Shown here: positions 9,004 to 18,628 of the stretch, in pieces
How the letters are laid out: every line of letters starts with the position of its first letter
Numbering within the stretch: position 1 is the first letter of the stretch
Assembly: GCA_964406575.1 (NCBI GenBank)
Contig: CAYOSH010000008.1
Coordinates: forward strand, 1 to 64,000
Source: WTAW01 sp964406575
GTDB taxonomy: Bacteria > Acidobacteriota > Aminicenantia > Aminicenantales > Aminicenantaceae
Direction of reading: 5' to 3'
Length of the DNA stretch: 64,000 nt
Notes under the pieces: model-generated
What the model saw: only the letters and a program-made list of their open reading frames with translations
Database searches by the model: none
What the model was told of the DNA's origin: nothing
Program-made: the position numbers and the translations under genes

Positions 9004-9675
9004 TCACCATAAAAATGGTATTAACTTGTATTTGACATTTTCTGTGTATTCAGCGTATCCCGGCAGTTCTTTTCTCAATGTGGCATCTTCTAAACCGGTT
9101 CGGACAATTAATAGGATGCCGATAATTCCGGAAAAAACTGATCCCCAGAATGCACCCAAAGCAATCGGTGTTGCCAAAGTAAAAATAATATACCCAAGGT
9201 ATCCAGGATGTCGGACGTACCTGTACGGACCTTCGGTTACAACCGTTTGGTGTCGATCGGTTTGCAATCTTACCAAGGTCGAAAAGAATTTATTGGAAAC
9301 CATAGACCATGTGAATAGCATGGATCCAAGAAAGATTAATAGTAAACCTGCAATATTTATGATGACAGGGATATCTCCTGTCCAGTTGAATCTTCGATCG
9401 AGGCCGGAAAAAACATACATTAAAATTGTAGGAATGCTGATAATCGAAGTCAGTATTTTGTCCCATTTCTTTACATTTTCTTTTTTTCTTCCACGTTCCT
9501 CAACTAACTCAGCTGGCAGCACAATCAAATTGATGATTAGAAGGCCGAGTCCTAAAAGCAGTACATACCAGGCCCATTTCCAGGATAGTGTTCCTGCGGC
9601 AATAAATAAGACCGCACCTTGCAAAATGAGAATTGAAAAAGCCTGGATTAAACGGCGAACTATATCTTTATTCAT
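9004..9675 (-). CDS. Membrane isoprenylcysteine O-methyltransferase-like protein (ICMT/PEMT family)
   Basis: 223 residues with about five membrane segments (12-30, 36-53, 71-88, 103-125, 165-193). The C-terminal half has the family SAM-binding signature: VTEGPYRYVRHPGYLGYIIF (RHPxY) and then a conserved acidic/aromatic end (EDATLRKELPGYAEYTENVKYKLIPFLW). Bacterial members methylate lipids, small molecules or unknown substrates; a protein target is not implied. Start is the ATG at 9675. A decayed copy of the tandem operator boxes lies 28 bp upstream without a visible sigma-54 promoter. Confidence 0.85.
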   Translation of the reverse strand: MNKDIVRRLIQAFSILILQGAVLFIAAGTLSWKWAWYVLLLGLGLLIINLIVLPAELVEERGRKKENVKKWDKILTSIISIPTILMYVFSGLDRRFNWTGDIPVIINIAGLLLIFLGSMLFTWSMVSNKFFSTLVRLQTDRHQTVVTEGPYRYVRHPGYLGYIIFTLATPIALGAFWGSVFSGIIGILLIVRTGLEDATLRKELPGYAEYTENVKYKLIPFLW

Positions 9676-9702
9676 ATCCTATCTATCATATCAAATCTTT
9701 AG

Positions 9703-9739
9703 GTTTCATTCTCGAATATTTAATGTTCGCATCTGAAAT
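9703..9739 (-). promoter_or_regulatory. Degenerate tandem operator boxes without promoter
   Basis: Read on the minus strand, box ATTTCAGATGCGAACA, five bases, then TATTCGAGAATGAAAC. Spacing (16+5+16) and most conserved positions match the four intact sites, but the outer TGTyC and GGACA ends have decayed and there is no TGGCA motif 42 bp downstream. Confidence 0.45.
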
Positions 9740-9862
9740 GAAATAAAGTATCGGCTCAGAAATGAACTAAGTTTGGAATCTCAGAGCTCGAGGTCCGATG
9801 CTTCATATCTTTATAGCACCCCAATGTGAAAGGATCCTATGAAGCCCCTTGATCGCGGGTAA

Positions 9863-10687
9863 AAATCAGGTTCTGCGGCCTCCCAAGATGATTTCTGGAG
9901 GCTCCGGTTGACTTTCCTTCTCGGGCTCGGATACCACAGCAAGTACGGAACGACTTTTGCCATTGACGACAGGGATCTAAAGGAAAGTTTCGACTTTTTC
10001 AATAAGCTGGATCCCAAAGGGGAGAATATAAGGCAGCAAATAAATGACGGAGCGCAGTTATTCAGCGGTGCTCCTTTGATTAAAGTCGGCACATACATGG
10101 CGGAAAGGATAAAAGAGCGTCACGGTGAGAACAGGCTGGATGACTTGCGCAGAAACGGCTCCCTTCCTTTTTTCTAGACATATATCGACCTCTACAAAAG
10201 CGACGATGCCATACCTGAGGAGTACAAATTCACTGAGGATTTCGAGAGGATGGAAGAGGAATGGTATCATTCCTATCAAAAGACCTGGACTGAGGAAACA
10301 CGGAAGTATTTTCTCATACCTCTCCTGGATTTCGGAAAATACATCAATGACACCAATGATAAATTTAAAGGTGAAATAGTCTATCCAAGGTTGAACACCC
10401 AATTCAATTCATATGCGTATTACCTGAAAGGAGAGAAGAAAGTGGATGAAGGGCTCTCCGTGCTTCTGAGTGCCGTCGAACTATTTCCCAGCGATGCCAA
10501 TCTCTTCGATTCGGTCGGGGAGTTCTATCTGGCCAAAGAAAACAGAGAAAAAGCTGTCGAATATTACAAAAAAGCACTGGCAGTAGATCCGAATTTAAGA
10601 TCGTCGATCCGGGCGCTTGAAAAGCTGGAGGGACACCGCTCGCTAGATTATTTGATCAAGCACACTCGAGTGAAATCCAAGGAGTAA
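9863..10687 (+). pseudogene. TPR-containing hypothetical protein, disrupted by one in-frame stop
   Basis: One continuous frame from 9863 to 10687 is interrupted by a single TAG at 10175-10177. The first half reads DDFWRLRLTFLLGLGYHSKYG and then SFDFFNKLDPKGENIRQQIND. The second resumes with TYIDLYKSDDAIPEEYKFTED and ends in a TPR-like region (DSVGEFYLAKENREKAVEYYKKALAVDP). The 5' side is closed by a stop at 9860 and no convincing start is present, so the N-terminus also appears lost. The C-terminal TPR resembles that of the S41 peptidase at 7246. I do not recognise the N-terminal domain. Confidence 0.7.
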
Positions 10688-10694
10688 ATTAGGT

Positions 10695-13067
10695 TCATTC
10701 ATACCGGATTGAATCGATGGGATTGGCCGATGCGGCCTTGAATACTTTGAAGGATACGGTTAAAAGAGAAAATAAAAGGGCAATTCCTGATGCCAGCAGA
10801 AAAGTATCCATCCCCGTTTGGATACGGTAAGCGAAATTCTGGAGCCATCTGTTCATCACATACCAGGCCACAGGCAGGGCTATGAAGTTGGCCAAAATCA
10901 CCCATTTGGTGAACCTCCAAGACAGCATAGCCATAATATCCAATACCGAGGATCCAAGAATCTTTCGAATACCGATCTCTTTGGTTTTTTGCTCGGCAGT
11001 GAAAGACGCCAGGGCGAGGAGACCCAGGCAGGATATACCAATAGCTAACAGGGCAAAGATTCCGAAGATACGTCTGCTTTTCTCCTCGTTTATATAAAGC
11101 TGCGCAAAATCCTCATCGAGAAATGAATAAAGGAATGGCTGTTCCCCTCTGTAGGGCTGGAGTTTTTCTTCCAGGTACCCCAATGTTCGACTCATATCTT
11201 TAGCTCCAATTCTGACAGACATATTAAACAGCCAAGGTCGATAGATGTAAAAAGCGACCGGCTCAATTTTGTGATGGAGAGATCGGAAATTAAAATCCTT
11301 CACAATGCCGATCACTTTTCCCCAGTCTAAATCGCCAATTTTGAACTTTTGTCCGATGGGCTTCTCCCATCCTATCTGCTTTGCGAGGGTTTCATTGATG
11401 ATATAAGACCGGCTGTTGCTGTCGTCGGCATACTCTGGAGAGAAATCTCTGCCTTCCAGCAGCTTGATCCCGTAAAAAGATAGGAAGTCATAATCCACTG
11501 TCATGTATGGGGAAATCCACTGCTCCTCGGGATTCTTGCCTTCAAAGAATATTTGATTTCTCCACAGGGGATTCCCCAATTTACGTGTCGATGCTGTGAC
11601 TCCTTTTATTTCCGGATGCTTCAAAAGATCCTCTCTGATGGCGTCAAAATGCTGTTGCATCTGCTCTGTCATAGGCAGAACGACAACCTGGGCTTTATTA
11701 AAACCTGTGTTTTTATTCCTCATGTACCCGAACTGTTTAGAAACCACAGTAGTGCAGAAGATAAGCATGATGGAAACGGCAAACTGCACCATAACCAGGA
11801 CTTTTCTCAGTTTGTCGGATTTTTTCTCTTGGGAAAAGGAACTTTTAAGAACAACCACGGGTCGAAAGGAAGAAAGAACGAAGGCGGGATAGATACCGGC
11901 TAATACTCCAGCCCCAACCAGAAAACAAAGTATCCCCACTACAAATATCCAATTATTCAGGTAATCGGATGACATGTTGACGCCCAGAGAGTTTTCAAGC
12001 AAAGGTTTGATCGTTTGTACGATTGCCATCGCAAGAAAAAATGCACACATAGAAAAAAACAAGGATTCACCCATAAACTGCCGGACCAGTTGTAATTTGT
12101 TTGCGCCGATAACCTTGCGGACTCCGACTTCTCGAGCACGGCTGACAGAGCGCGCTGTGGAAAGATTGATGAAATTGATGCAGGCGATCAGGAGGATAAA
12201 AACCATAATGATGGAAAAGAAATAGATATATATAATATCGCCTTTCAGCCAGTTGATTTCCCACATGATATGCTTAGAGCGAAGATGGATGTCTTTCAAA
12301 GGCTGAAGGAATAAAGACACATGCTCTGCATTTTGCCTGAAGTACTTCCTGGTATGTGCCGAGAGTTTACTCTCCAACGCTTTTGGGTCCGCATTTTCCT
12401 TGAGAAGAACATAGGTAGGTGAGTAATGATCATAATTATCCCATTCGACGGGCTGGCTCCTCATCTCCATGATCGAAACCAGCATATCGAATTGGATGTG
12501 AGAGTTTTCGGGCACATTTTCGGCTACACCAGTGATTTTATAAATCTTCGAATCCGGGTCCTGAAGGATTTTTCCCACAGGATCCTCCTCTTTGAATATA
12601 CGCCGGGCGGTACCCTCTGTTATGACCGCTGTATTCGGCTCCAAAAGCGCAGTCTGAGGATCGCCCCGCAGCAGTTTAAAGGAGAAAACCTTAAAAACAT
12701 CAGGATCGGCGATCAGAGCTCGTGGAACTTCAAATATCTCATCTTCGTACTTGGTCCAGATAGTCCCCATATTGACGAAATTGACGGCCATACTGACCTC
12801 TGGATATTCGACAAGAGTCTCTCCCATCCATGGAGTCGACTGACCAAGATTCGTCTCATCCTGTCCTTCAAAAAATTGCCTTTCTACCAAACGAAAGATG
12901 CGGTTTCCATTTTTATGAAAGTTGTCGAAAGAAAGCTCGAACTGGAGATATGAGGCAATCACTATGCAGCAGGCCATGCCAAGTGCAAGTCCGGCGATAT
13001 TGATGAAGGAATACCCTTTATGCCTGATGATGTTCCTCCAGGTGGTCTTCAAATAGTTTTCAAACAT
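10695..13067 (-). CDS. Orphan MacB/FtsX-type ABC permease (duplicated architecture)
   Basis: 790 residues arranged as two MacB-like halves. The first membrane helix is at about 19-42, followed by a periplasmic MacB-PCD domain. An FtsX core lies at about 278-445, marked by CINFINLSTARSVSRAREVG and RKVIGANKLQLVRQF. A second periplasmic domain follows, and then a second FtsX core at about 666-790 (FTAEQKTKEIGIRKILGSS). It ends in NPIDSIRYE, the tail shared by all paralogues here. Eight membrane helices on one chain correspond to a pseudo-dimer of a four-helix MacB permease. No ATPase gene is adjacent. There is no N-terminal prefix domain and no padR. The gene has a sigma-54-type promoter about 105 bases upstream with tandem operator boxes. 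Transported substrate or signalling role is unknown. Confidence 0.9.
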   Translation of the reverse strand: MFENYLKTTWRNIIRHKGYSFINIAGLALGMACCIVIASYLQFELSFDNFHKNGNRIFRLVERQFFEGQDETNLGQSTPWMGETLVEYPEVSMAVNFVNMGTIWTKYEDEIFEVPRALIADPDVFKVFSFKLLRGDPQTALLEPNTAVITEGTARRIFKEEDPVGKILQDPDSKIYKITGVAENVPENSHIQFDMLVSIMEMRSQPVEWDNYDHYSPTYVLLKENADPKALESKLSAHTRKYFRQNAEHVSLFLQPLKDIHLRSKHIMWEINWLKGDIIYIYFFSIIMVFILLIACINFINLSTARSVSRAREVGVRKVIGANKLQLVRQFMGESLFFSMCAFFLAMAIVQTIKPLLENSLGVNMSSDYLNNWIFVVGILCFLVGAGVLAGIYPAFVLSSFRPVVVLKSSFSQEKKSDKLRKVLVMVQFAVSIMLIFCTTVVSKQFGYMRNKNTGFNKAQVVVLPMTEQMQQHFDAIREDLLKHPEIKGVTASTRKLGNPLWRNQIFFEGKNPEEQWISPYMTVDYDFLSFYGIKLLEGRDFSPEYADDSNSRSYIINETLAKQIGWEKPIGQKFKIGDLDWGKVIGIVKDFNFRSLHHKIEPVAFYIYRPWLFNMSVRIGAKDMSRTLGYLEEKLQPYRGEQPFLYSFLDEDFAQLYINEEKSRRIFGIFALLAIGISCLGLLALASFTAEQKTKEIGIRKILGSSVLDIMAMLSWRFTKWVILANFIALPVAWYVMNRWLQNFAYRIQTGMDTFLLASGIALLFSLLTVSFKVFKAASANPIDSIRYE

Positions 13068-13172
13068 GTTTGGTTCTCCTCATATCAACTCAAAGATATC
13101 GCCTTCTCGATATGAGCGAAATTTTTTTTGAATTCTTGTTTTAAATATCTAAGCATATTTACTGTTTTAACC

Positions 13173-13188
13173 AGCAATAAATATGCCA
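13173..13188 (-). promoter_or_regulatory. Sigma-54-type promoter of the permease starting at 13067
   Basis: Minus-strand TGGCATATTTATTGCT with GG and GC ten bases apart. The identical 16-mer occurs at 56286-56301 before another permease. It is 42 bp from the tandem boxes at 13231-13267. Confidence 0.8.
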
Positions 13189-13230
13189 ATATGTTCTTTT
13201 CAGGTGGTTCAACGCGGATTCAACGCCATA

Positions 13231-13267
13231 TGTCCATTTTCGAACAATCAATGTACGCATTTGAGCA
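13231..13267 (-). promoter_or_regulatory. Tandem 16-bp operator boxes
   Basis: On the minus strand, distal box TGCTCAAATGCGTACA, five bases, proximal box TGTTCGAAAATGGACA. It is placed 42 bp upstream of the -24 element, as in the other three complete sites. Confidence 0.75.
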
Positions 13268-13401
13268 AAAGCAGCTCAAGGTAATGTTGTTAGAAAAAAG
13301 AGTTTGCCTAGTGCATCTACAACATGATAAATAAGTTAAAAAAATGCTGGTGAGATAGCTTTTATTTAATCGCCACTCCTTTTCCTTTATTGCAATTTCT
13401 T

Positions 13402-15513
13402 TTATTGCAATCCTCTATTCTTCAACAAGGGTTCGATCCTGGGTTCGCGCCCGCGGAAGTTTAGGTACATGGATTTGTAATCGGCTGTTCCATTCTTCTC
13501 TAATATATTGGTTCTAAATGAATTGGCTGTTTTTTGGTCAAACAGGCTGGTCTCTTTGAACGCCTCGAAAGCATCACAGTCCAGAACTTCCGACCAGATA
13601 TAGCTGTAGTAACCGGCGGCATATCCCCCTATGATGTGATTGAAATAGGTGCTCCTGTACCTGGAGACGATCTCCGGGATCAGGCCGATTTCATCGAAGT
13701 AGTCTTTTTCGAATTGATCGATATCCAGGTCCTGTGGTTCTGTGAGGGTGTGGTATTTCATGTCCAACAGAGATGCTGCCAGGTATTCCACTGTGATGAA
13801 TCCCTGGTTGAACCAGCCGCTCTTTACGATCTTATCGATCAGATTATCACGTATGGATTCGCCTGTCTGATAATGCCTGGCATAGTGTTTGATGACAGTC
13901 GGTTCCATGGCCCAATGTTCCATGATCTGAGATGGGAGCTCGGAAAAATCCGAAGACCTGAAGGTAATTCCATAAGTCACATCAGACAGCAGGTTGTCCA
14001 ACCCGTGTCCGAATTCATGGAATAATGTTTCCACTTCTTCGAGAGTGATCATAGCCGGGTTGTCTCCGATGGGTTTGGAGAAATTACAGACCAGGTTCAC
14101 AATAGGATCGATTTCTTCTCCGTATTTCCGGCTCTGGCTCCTGTAGGTGCCGCACCAGGCTCCCGCACGTTTACTTGCTCTGGGAAAAAAATCCATGTAA
14201 AGAACTCCGCAATGGGATCCGTCTGCTTCCTTAACCTCGAAGACCTGGGCATCCGGATGCGGCAGAGGCATTCCCTCGAGTTCCTCAAAGGTCAATCCGT
14301 AGAGCTGGTTGGCCACCCAGAACGCCCCATCCCGCACATTGTTCAGTACAAAATAGGGCCGCAGTTCATTGTCGTCGAGTTCGTATTTTTCCTTTCTCAG
14401 CTTTTCCGCGTAATACCACCAATCCCAGGAGGCCAGCTTGAAGCCGCCGCCTTCTCTGTCGATAATGGCCTGCATTTCTTCTCTTTCTTTTTTTGCAACG
14501 GGAAGGGAGGCGTCCCACAGCCGGTTCAGCAGCTTATAAACGCTCTGAGGATTACCTGCCATCCGTGTTTCCAGCCTGTAGTCGGCGTAAGTCTTATAGC
14601 CTAGAAGATTTGCGCGTTCGACACGAAGCTTGATGATATCGGAGAGGATTTTTTTATTGTCATATTCGTTGTCGTTATCCCCTCTTTTTGTGTAGGCCCT
14701 GTAGAGCTTTTCTCTCAAGTCCCGCTTTTCAGAATACTGAAGAAACGGGATCATACTGGGTTTGTGGGTAGTGAAGACCCATTTGCCTTCTAATCCTGCT
14801 TCCCTGGCCGCTTCAGCAGCCTCTGTGATCGATGATTCCGGCAAACCCGCCAGATCTTCCTCACTTTCGATCACGAGTTTGAATGCATTGGTTTCTGTCA
14901 GGACATTTTGACCGAACTGGACGCCCAGCTTTGACAGCCTTTGATTTATCTCTTTGAGCTTGGCCTGGTCTTCATCGTTTAGTTCCGCTCCATTTCGAAC
15001 ATACCTTTTATAAAGATTTTCGAGCAAATACATCTGTTCATCGGTGTAATTTTGTTTGTCCCTCTGCTCGTAAACGGCCTTTATCTGCTCGAATAGTTTC
15101 TTATTCAGGTTGATCTCATCTCTATGGGCCGCTAATCGAGGGGCCATCTGTTTCTGAATCGCCTTTAGCTCATCATTGGTATTGGCTCCATTTAATCCGC
15201 CAAATACTCTGGACACTTCAGAAAGAAGCTTGCCTGCTCTGTCCAGAACAACGATCGTGTTGTCAAAAGTCGGAGCATCAGGATTGTTAATGAGGCGTTC
15301 AATTTCTGCTTTTTCCAGTTCCATCCCCTTTTCATAGGCCGGGATAAAATGCTCGGGTTTGATTTTGTCAAACGGCGGCACTTTAAACGGCGTGTCGTAT
15401 TCGGCAAAGAATGGATTGTCTGTCGGGGGCGCTTCTGCGGGAGTTTTAGATTTTTTGGAACATACGGCGAATAGAAATACCGCCACCAGGATTAAGATAA
15501 GGGTTTTTTTCAT
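13402..15513 (-). CDS. M3-family oligopeptidase, exported
   Basis: 703 residues, the normal size for the thimet oligopeptidase/Dcp/oligopeptidase A family. The zinc site is complete: H499-E-F-G-H503 in ETLFHEFGHGLDNLL, with the third ligand Glu532 in SQIMEHWAMEP. The hydrophobic N-terminus ends in FAVCSKKS; Cys18 could be lipidated, although Val before it is atypical for a lipobox. M3 enzymes cut short peptides; Dcp-type members remove C-terminal dipeptides. AAGGAGG lies eight bases before the ATG. It stands alone, divergent from the permease at 15932, and fits the peptide-scavenging theme of the window. Confidence 0.9.
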   Translation of the reverse strand: MKKTLILILVAVFLFAVCSKKSKTPAEAPPTDNPFFAEYDTPFKVPPFDKIKPEHFIPAYEKGMELEKAEIERLINNPDAPTFDNTIVVLDRAGKLLSEVSRVFGGLNGANTNDELKAIQKQMAPRLAAHRDEINLNKKLFEQIKAVYEQRDKQNYTDEQMYLLENLYKRYVRNGAELNDEDQAKLKEINQRLSKLGVQFGQNVLTETNAFKLVIESEEDLAGLPESSITEAAEAAREAGLEGKWVFTTHKPSMIPFLQYSEKRDLREKLYRAYTKRGDNDNEYDNKKILSDIIKLRVERANLLGYKTYADYRLETRMAGNPQSVYKLLNRLWDASLPVAKKEREEMQAIIDREGGGFKLASWDWWYYAEKLRKEKYELDDNELRPYFVLNNVRDGAFWVANQLYGLTFEELEGMPLPHPDAQVFEVKEADGSHCGVLYMDFFPRASKRAGAWCGTYRSQSRKYGEEIDPIVNLVCNFSKPIGDNPAMITLEEVETLFHEFGHGLDNLLSDVTYGITFRSSDFSELPSQIMEHWAMEPTVIKHYARHYQTGESIRDNLIDKIVKSGWFNQGFITVEYLAASLLDMKYHTLTEPQDLDIDQFEKDYFDEIGLIPEIVSRYRSTYFNHIIGGYAAGYYSYIWSEVLDCDAFEAFKETSLFDQKTANSFRTNILEKNGTADYKSMYLNFRGREPRIEPLLKNRGLQ

Positions 15514-15931
15514 TGCGGTTCCTCCTTTATCAACGGAATGACAATATCAAAACAGAATTTGAAGGTCAAACAGAAACTGGCCTGCCCTCAAATTTAAAGC
15601 GATTCAGGCCGCAAAAAACGTTTGTGGCCTCAATCAAATCGTTAGGGAAAGATTAACACAAGTTGAATTTACGTTTACGCTGTCAAAAAGTTCGAGACAG
15701 GCTTAATTTCTGATTTATTCTGAAAGTCAGCAACCTTCTCAACTTTCTTAAGTCTATTTCCTTAGAGTGTCTGAAAAATAGAAGTCAAACCGTGCAATTG
15801 TCTACAAAACTCAGGATGAATTTTCTGGCATCTCAGTATAAGCATATTGTCGATCGAAATGTGAATATTGATGGCAGATAGGTCAAACAATCCCCAGATT
15901 TATCAAAGAATTTTTCAGGTGGAGGATCACT
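15514..15931. other. Divergent intergenic region between M3 peptidase and permease
   Basis: 418 bases with no gene seen. A TGTCT-N6-TAGAA motif at 15768 lies 42 bp before a TGGCA at 15826, but the -12 GC is misplaced, so a decayed sigma-54 site is possible at best. Confidence 0.4.
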
Positions 15932-18313
15932 ATGTTAGCAAATTATTTCAAGATCGTTTTCCGGAACATGAAAAAACACAAAGGATACACCTTCATCAAT
16001 ATTGCCGGCCTGGCTATCGGCATTGCCTGTACAATTCTTATATTTTTATGGGTAAAGGATGAATTGAGTTTCGACCGGTTTCATGAAAAGGCAAACCGGA
16101 TATGCAGAGTTGTTGCATCAACATCTGATGACGGATCGCCCACAAATGCGAATGGTTCATTTGGTGTGGGCCCGGCCCTTAAAAAGGATTTTCCCGAGGT
16201 TATCGAAATTGTGCGCATCCGCAAAATGGGGCAGGATGTCAAGAGGTATGTCGGGTACAAAGATAAAAAATTTTATGAGTCCAGGTTCTTTTTCGCTGAA
16301 GCCACTATTTTTTCGGTTTTTGATTTCCCGCTGGTCAAGGGCGATTCGACCACAGCTCTCGATGAGCCAAACTCTATCGTTCTGACCGAAGAAATGGCAA
16401 AAAAATATTTTGGGAACGAAGATCCTATCGGAAAGATTATCGAAGCCGATCCTTATAACGACGGAGAACTCATGCTCTTTCGAATTACAGGGATTGCAAA
16501 GAATGTTGCCCGCAATTCACACTTCCATTTTGATTTTCTTGCTTCTTACAGCAGCCTAAAAGACGATACCGATAATTTTTCCGGTTTCTATCAACACTTT
16601 ACATACGTTCTTCTCAACAGAAAAGCTTCGGCCGCATCCCTGGACAATAAATTGCTGGACTTTCTTCATAGAAAGTGGCGAAATGATCCCTGGTATACCA
16701 TCAGCCTCCAGCCTCTTTGCGATATCCGGCTCCACTCCAGGCTGAGATCGGAGATCGAACCTCCTGGAAATATTCTTTATGTCTATATATTCACGGCGAT
16801 CGCCTTATTTGTGCTGATGATCGCCTGTATTAACTTCATGAATCTGACCACGGCACGAGCTGTCAAACGGGCCAAGGAGGTTGGAATTCGAAAAGTTGTG
16901 GGGGCTCGGAAAAACCAGTTGGTACAGCAATTCCTCGGAGAATCTCTTTTGCTCAGTATTTGTTCCGCATTGGCTGCGATTTGTATTGTCATTTTGGTCC
17001 TGCCGCTATTCAACAGTCTTACGGGTAAGACCATGACTCTTTTATCCCTGACAAATCCTGTGTTTGTTTTTAGCACTACAGCCATCGTCCTCTTTGTTGG
17101 ATTCATCTCCGGAATCTATCCTGCTTTCTTTTTGTCTGCTTTTCAATCCACGGCTTCACTTAGATCCAAAACCGTCTATTGGGTCTCCGGAACCGTGTTA
17201 CGCAAAGGACTGGTGATCTTTCAGTTTGCCCTATCTATCGGGATCATCTTTGCCACCCTGATCGTCCATAAACAAATGAGATACATACAGTCCCGGAACT
17301 TGGGATATGACAAGGAACAGGTTTTGGTGATTCCATTAAACAAAGACCTCCGACAAAATTATGAGGGCTTCAGAAACGAGCTGCTGACATATTCTGGGAT
17401 TGAAAATATGACGACATCGTCCTATGTCCCGACCAGAGGAAGCGCTCATCTTGCCCTCCGGTTCGAAGGCCGTCAAGAATATCTCAGTCAGGTGATATAT
17501 TTGGTCGATAAGGAATTCGTCAGTACATACGGGCTTAGGCTTCTGGCGGGAAAAAACATCCAAAACGCAATTTCAAAAGATGGAACCTCCGAATTTTTGG
17601 TCAGCGAGCTGACAACACAGGAAGCCGGTTATTCTTCCCCTCGAGAGTCTATCGGGAAAAGTGTGAGTTTCGAACAGTACAGAGGGCATATCGTCGGCGT
17701 CGTCAAAGATATAAACATCTATTCTCTTCATCAGGCCCCATACGCCATCAGTTACATGGTGACACCTATCGAAAATCATAACTATCTTTCCATACGAATA
17801 CGACCTCAGAACATATCTGAAGCTATGGGTTTTATCCGAAAAACATGGGAGGCAATGATCCCCAACTATCCGTTGGACTATTTTTACCTGGATGCGAGTT
17901 TTGAACAAATGCATATATCTGATAAAAAAATGGGCGAGATATTTTCGATCTTTTCCATTCTGGCCATATTTGTGGCTTGCATGGGACTTTTCGGATTGGG
18001 CACTTACATTGCCGAACAAAAGACCAAAGAGATTGGAGTACGGAAAATTCTGGGGGCATCGGTATCGAGTATCTACTCGCTCTTGTCGCGAGAGTTTCTC
18101 AAATGGGTGGCATTTGCCAACATTTTAGCCTGGCCTGTGGCCTATTATGCCATGCACAAGTGGCTTCAGAATTTTGCCTTCAGGGTCGTGATCGGCTGGG
18201 AGATTTTTCTGGTATCCGGTGGCGTGGCTTTGGCCATTTCGATAGCGACTGTCTCATACCAATCCATCAGAGCCGCAGTCGCCAACCCGGTGGATTCCTT
18301 GCGGTATGAGTGA
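15932..18313 (+). CDS. Orphan MacB/FtsX-type ABC permease
   Basis: 793 residues without prefix domain. Membrane helix at about 20-41, first FtsX core at about 280-445 (ACINFMNLTTARAVKRAKEVG, RKVVGARKNQLVQQF), second at about 668-793 (YIAEQKTKEIGVRKILGAS), tail NPVDSLRYE. GTGGAGG precedes the ATG by seven bases. It has no adjacent ATPase or padR and no convincing sigma-54 promoter, unlike the paralogues at 10695 and 23329. Sequence is clearly paralogous rather than a recent duplicate, since the periplasmic domains differ strongly. Confidence 0.9.
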   Translation: MLANYFKIVFRNMKKHKGYTFINIAGLAIGIACTILIFLWVKDELSFDRFHEKANRICRVVASTSDDGSPTNANGSFGVGPALKKDFPEVIEIVRIRKMGQDVKRYVGYKDKKFYESRFFFAEATIFSVFDFPLVKGDSTTALDEPNSIVLTEEMAKKYFGNEDPIGKIIEADPYNDGELMLFRITGIAKNVARNSHFHFDFLASYSSLKDDTDNFSGFYQHFTYVLLNRKASAASLDNKLLDFLHRKWRNDPWYTISLQPLCDIRLHSRLRSEIEPPGNILYVYIFTAIALFVLMIACINFMNLTTARAVKRAKEVGIRKVVGARKNQLVQQFLGESLLLSICSALAAICIVILVLPLFNSLTGKTMTLLSLTNPVFVFSTTAIVLFVGFISGIYPAFFLSAFQSTASLRSKTVYWVSGTVLRKGLVIFQFALSIGIIFATLIVHKQMRYIQSRNLGYDKEQVLVIPLNKDLRQNYEGFRNELLTYSGIENMTTSSYVPTRGSAHLALRFEGRQEYLSQVIYLVDKEFVSTYGLRLLAGKNIQNAISKDGTSEFLVSELTTQEAGYSSPRESIGKSVSFEQYRGHIVGVVKDINIYSLHQAPYAISYMVTPIENHNYLSIRIRPQNISEAMGFIRKTWEAMIPNYPLDYFYLDASFEQMHISDKKMGEIFSIFSILAIFVACMGLFGLGTYIAEQKTKEIGVRKILGASVSSIYSLLSREFLKWVAFANILAWPVAYYAMHKWLQNFAFRVVIGWEIFLVSGGVALAISIATVSYQSIRAAVANPVDSLRYE

Positions 18314-18628
18314 GTCCAGACTTTTTGAGTTAGCGTTGACAGGGTGTTTTGGCAACGGCACAATGGTGTTGTCAATTATTGAGAGGAGAATATCGATTAT
18401 TCTGTTTGCCTTGAAGGCTGGTATGAGAAATGAAGGATGCAGAAAGCCACAAAGAATTATGGTGTAGCAAGATGAAAGAAAGGGACTGCGGATGAAATTA
18501 GCGTTATATTCACAAGAATTCCAGCTTTGTAAACTTTTTTCCTCAAGAATACGTCTTTATAAGATGAAAGATGCAATCGATAGGTTCAGAATTTTTAGGG
18601 GACCGACTATCAATAAAAGGAGAATACC
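18314..18628. other. Intergenic region with 28-bp repeat
   Basis: About 315 bases. It holds the second copy of the 28-bp repeat immediately after the permease stop; otherwise no gene or clear promoter was seen. Confidence 0.45.
18315..18342 (+). repeat. 28-bp intergenic repeat, copy 2
   Basis: 24 of 28 bases match 7033-7060. It begins one base after the permease stop codon. Confidence 0.5.

Noticed and set aside
15689..15712. Short hairpin CTGTC...GACAG as terminator
   Set aside because: Stem of only five pairs without a T run, and located between divergent genes, so not a terminator.
15768..15845. TGTCT-N6-TAGAA box with TGGCA exactly 42 bp downstream, before the permease at 15932
   Set aside because: The -12 GC is three bases out of place and there is no distal box. 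It may be a decayed site, but evidence is too weak to call.
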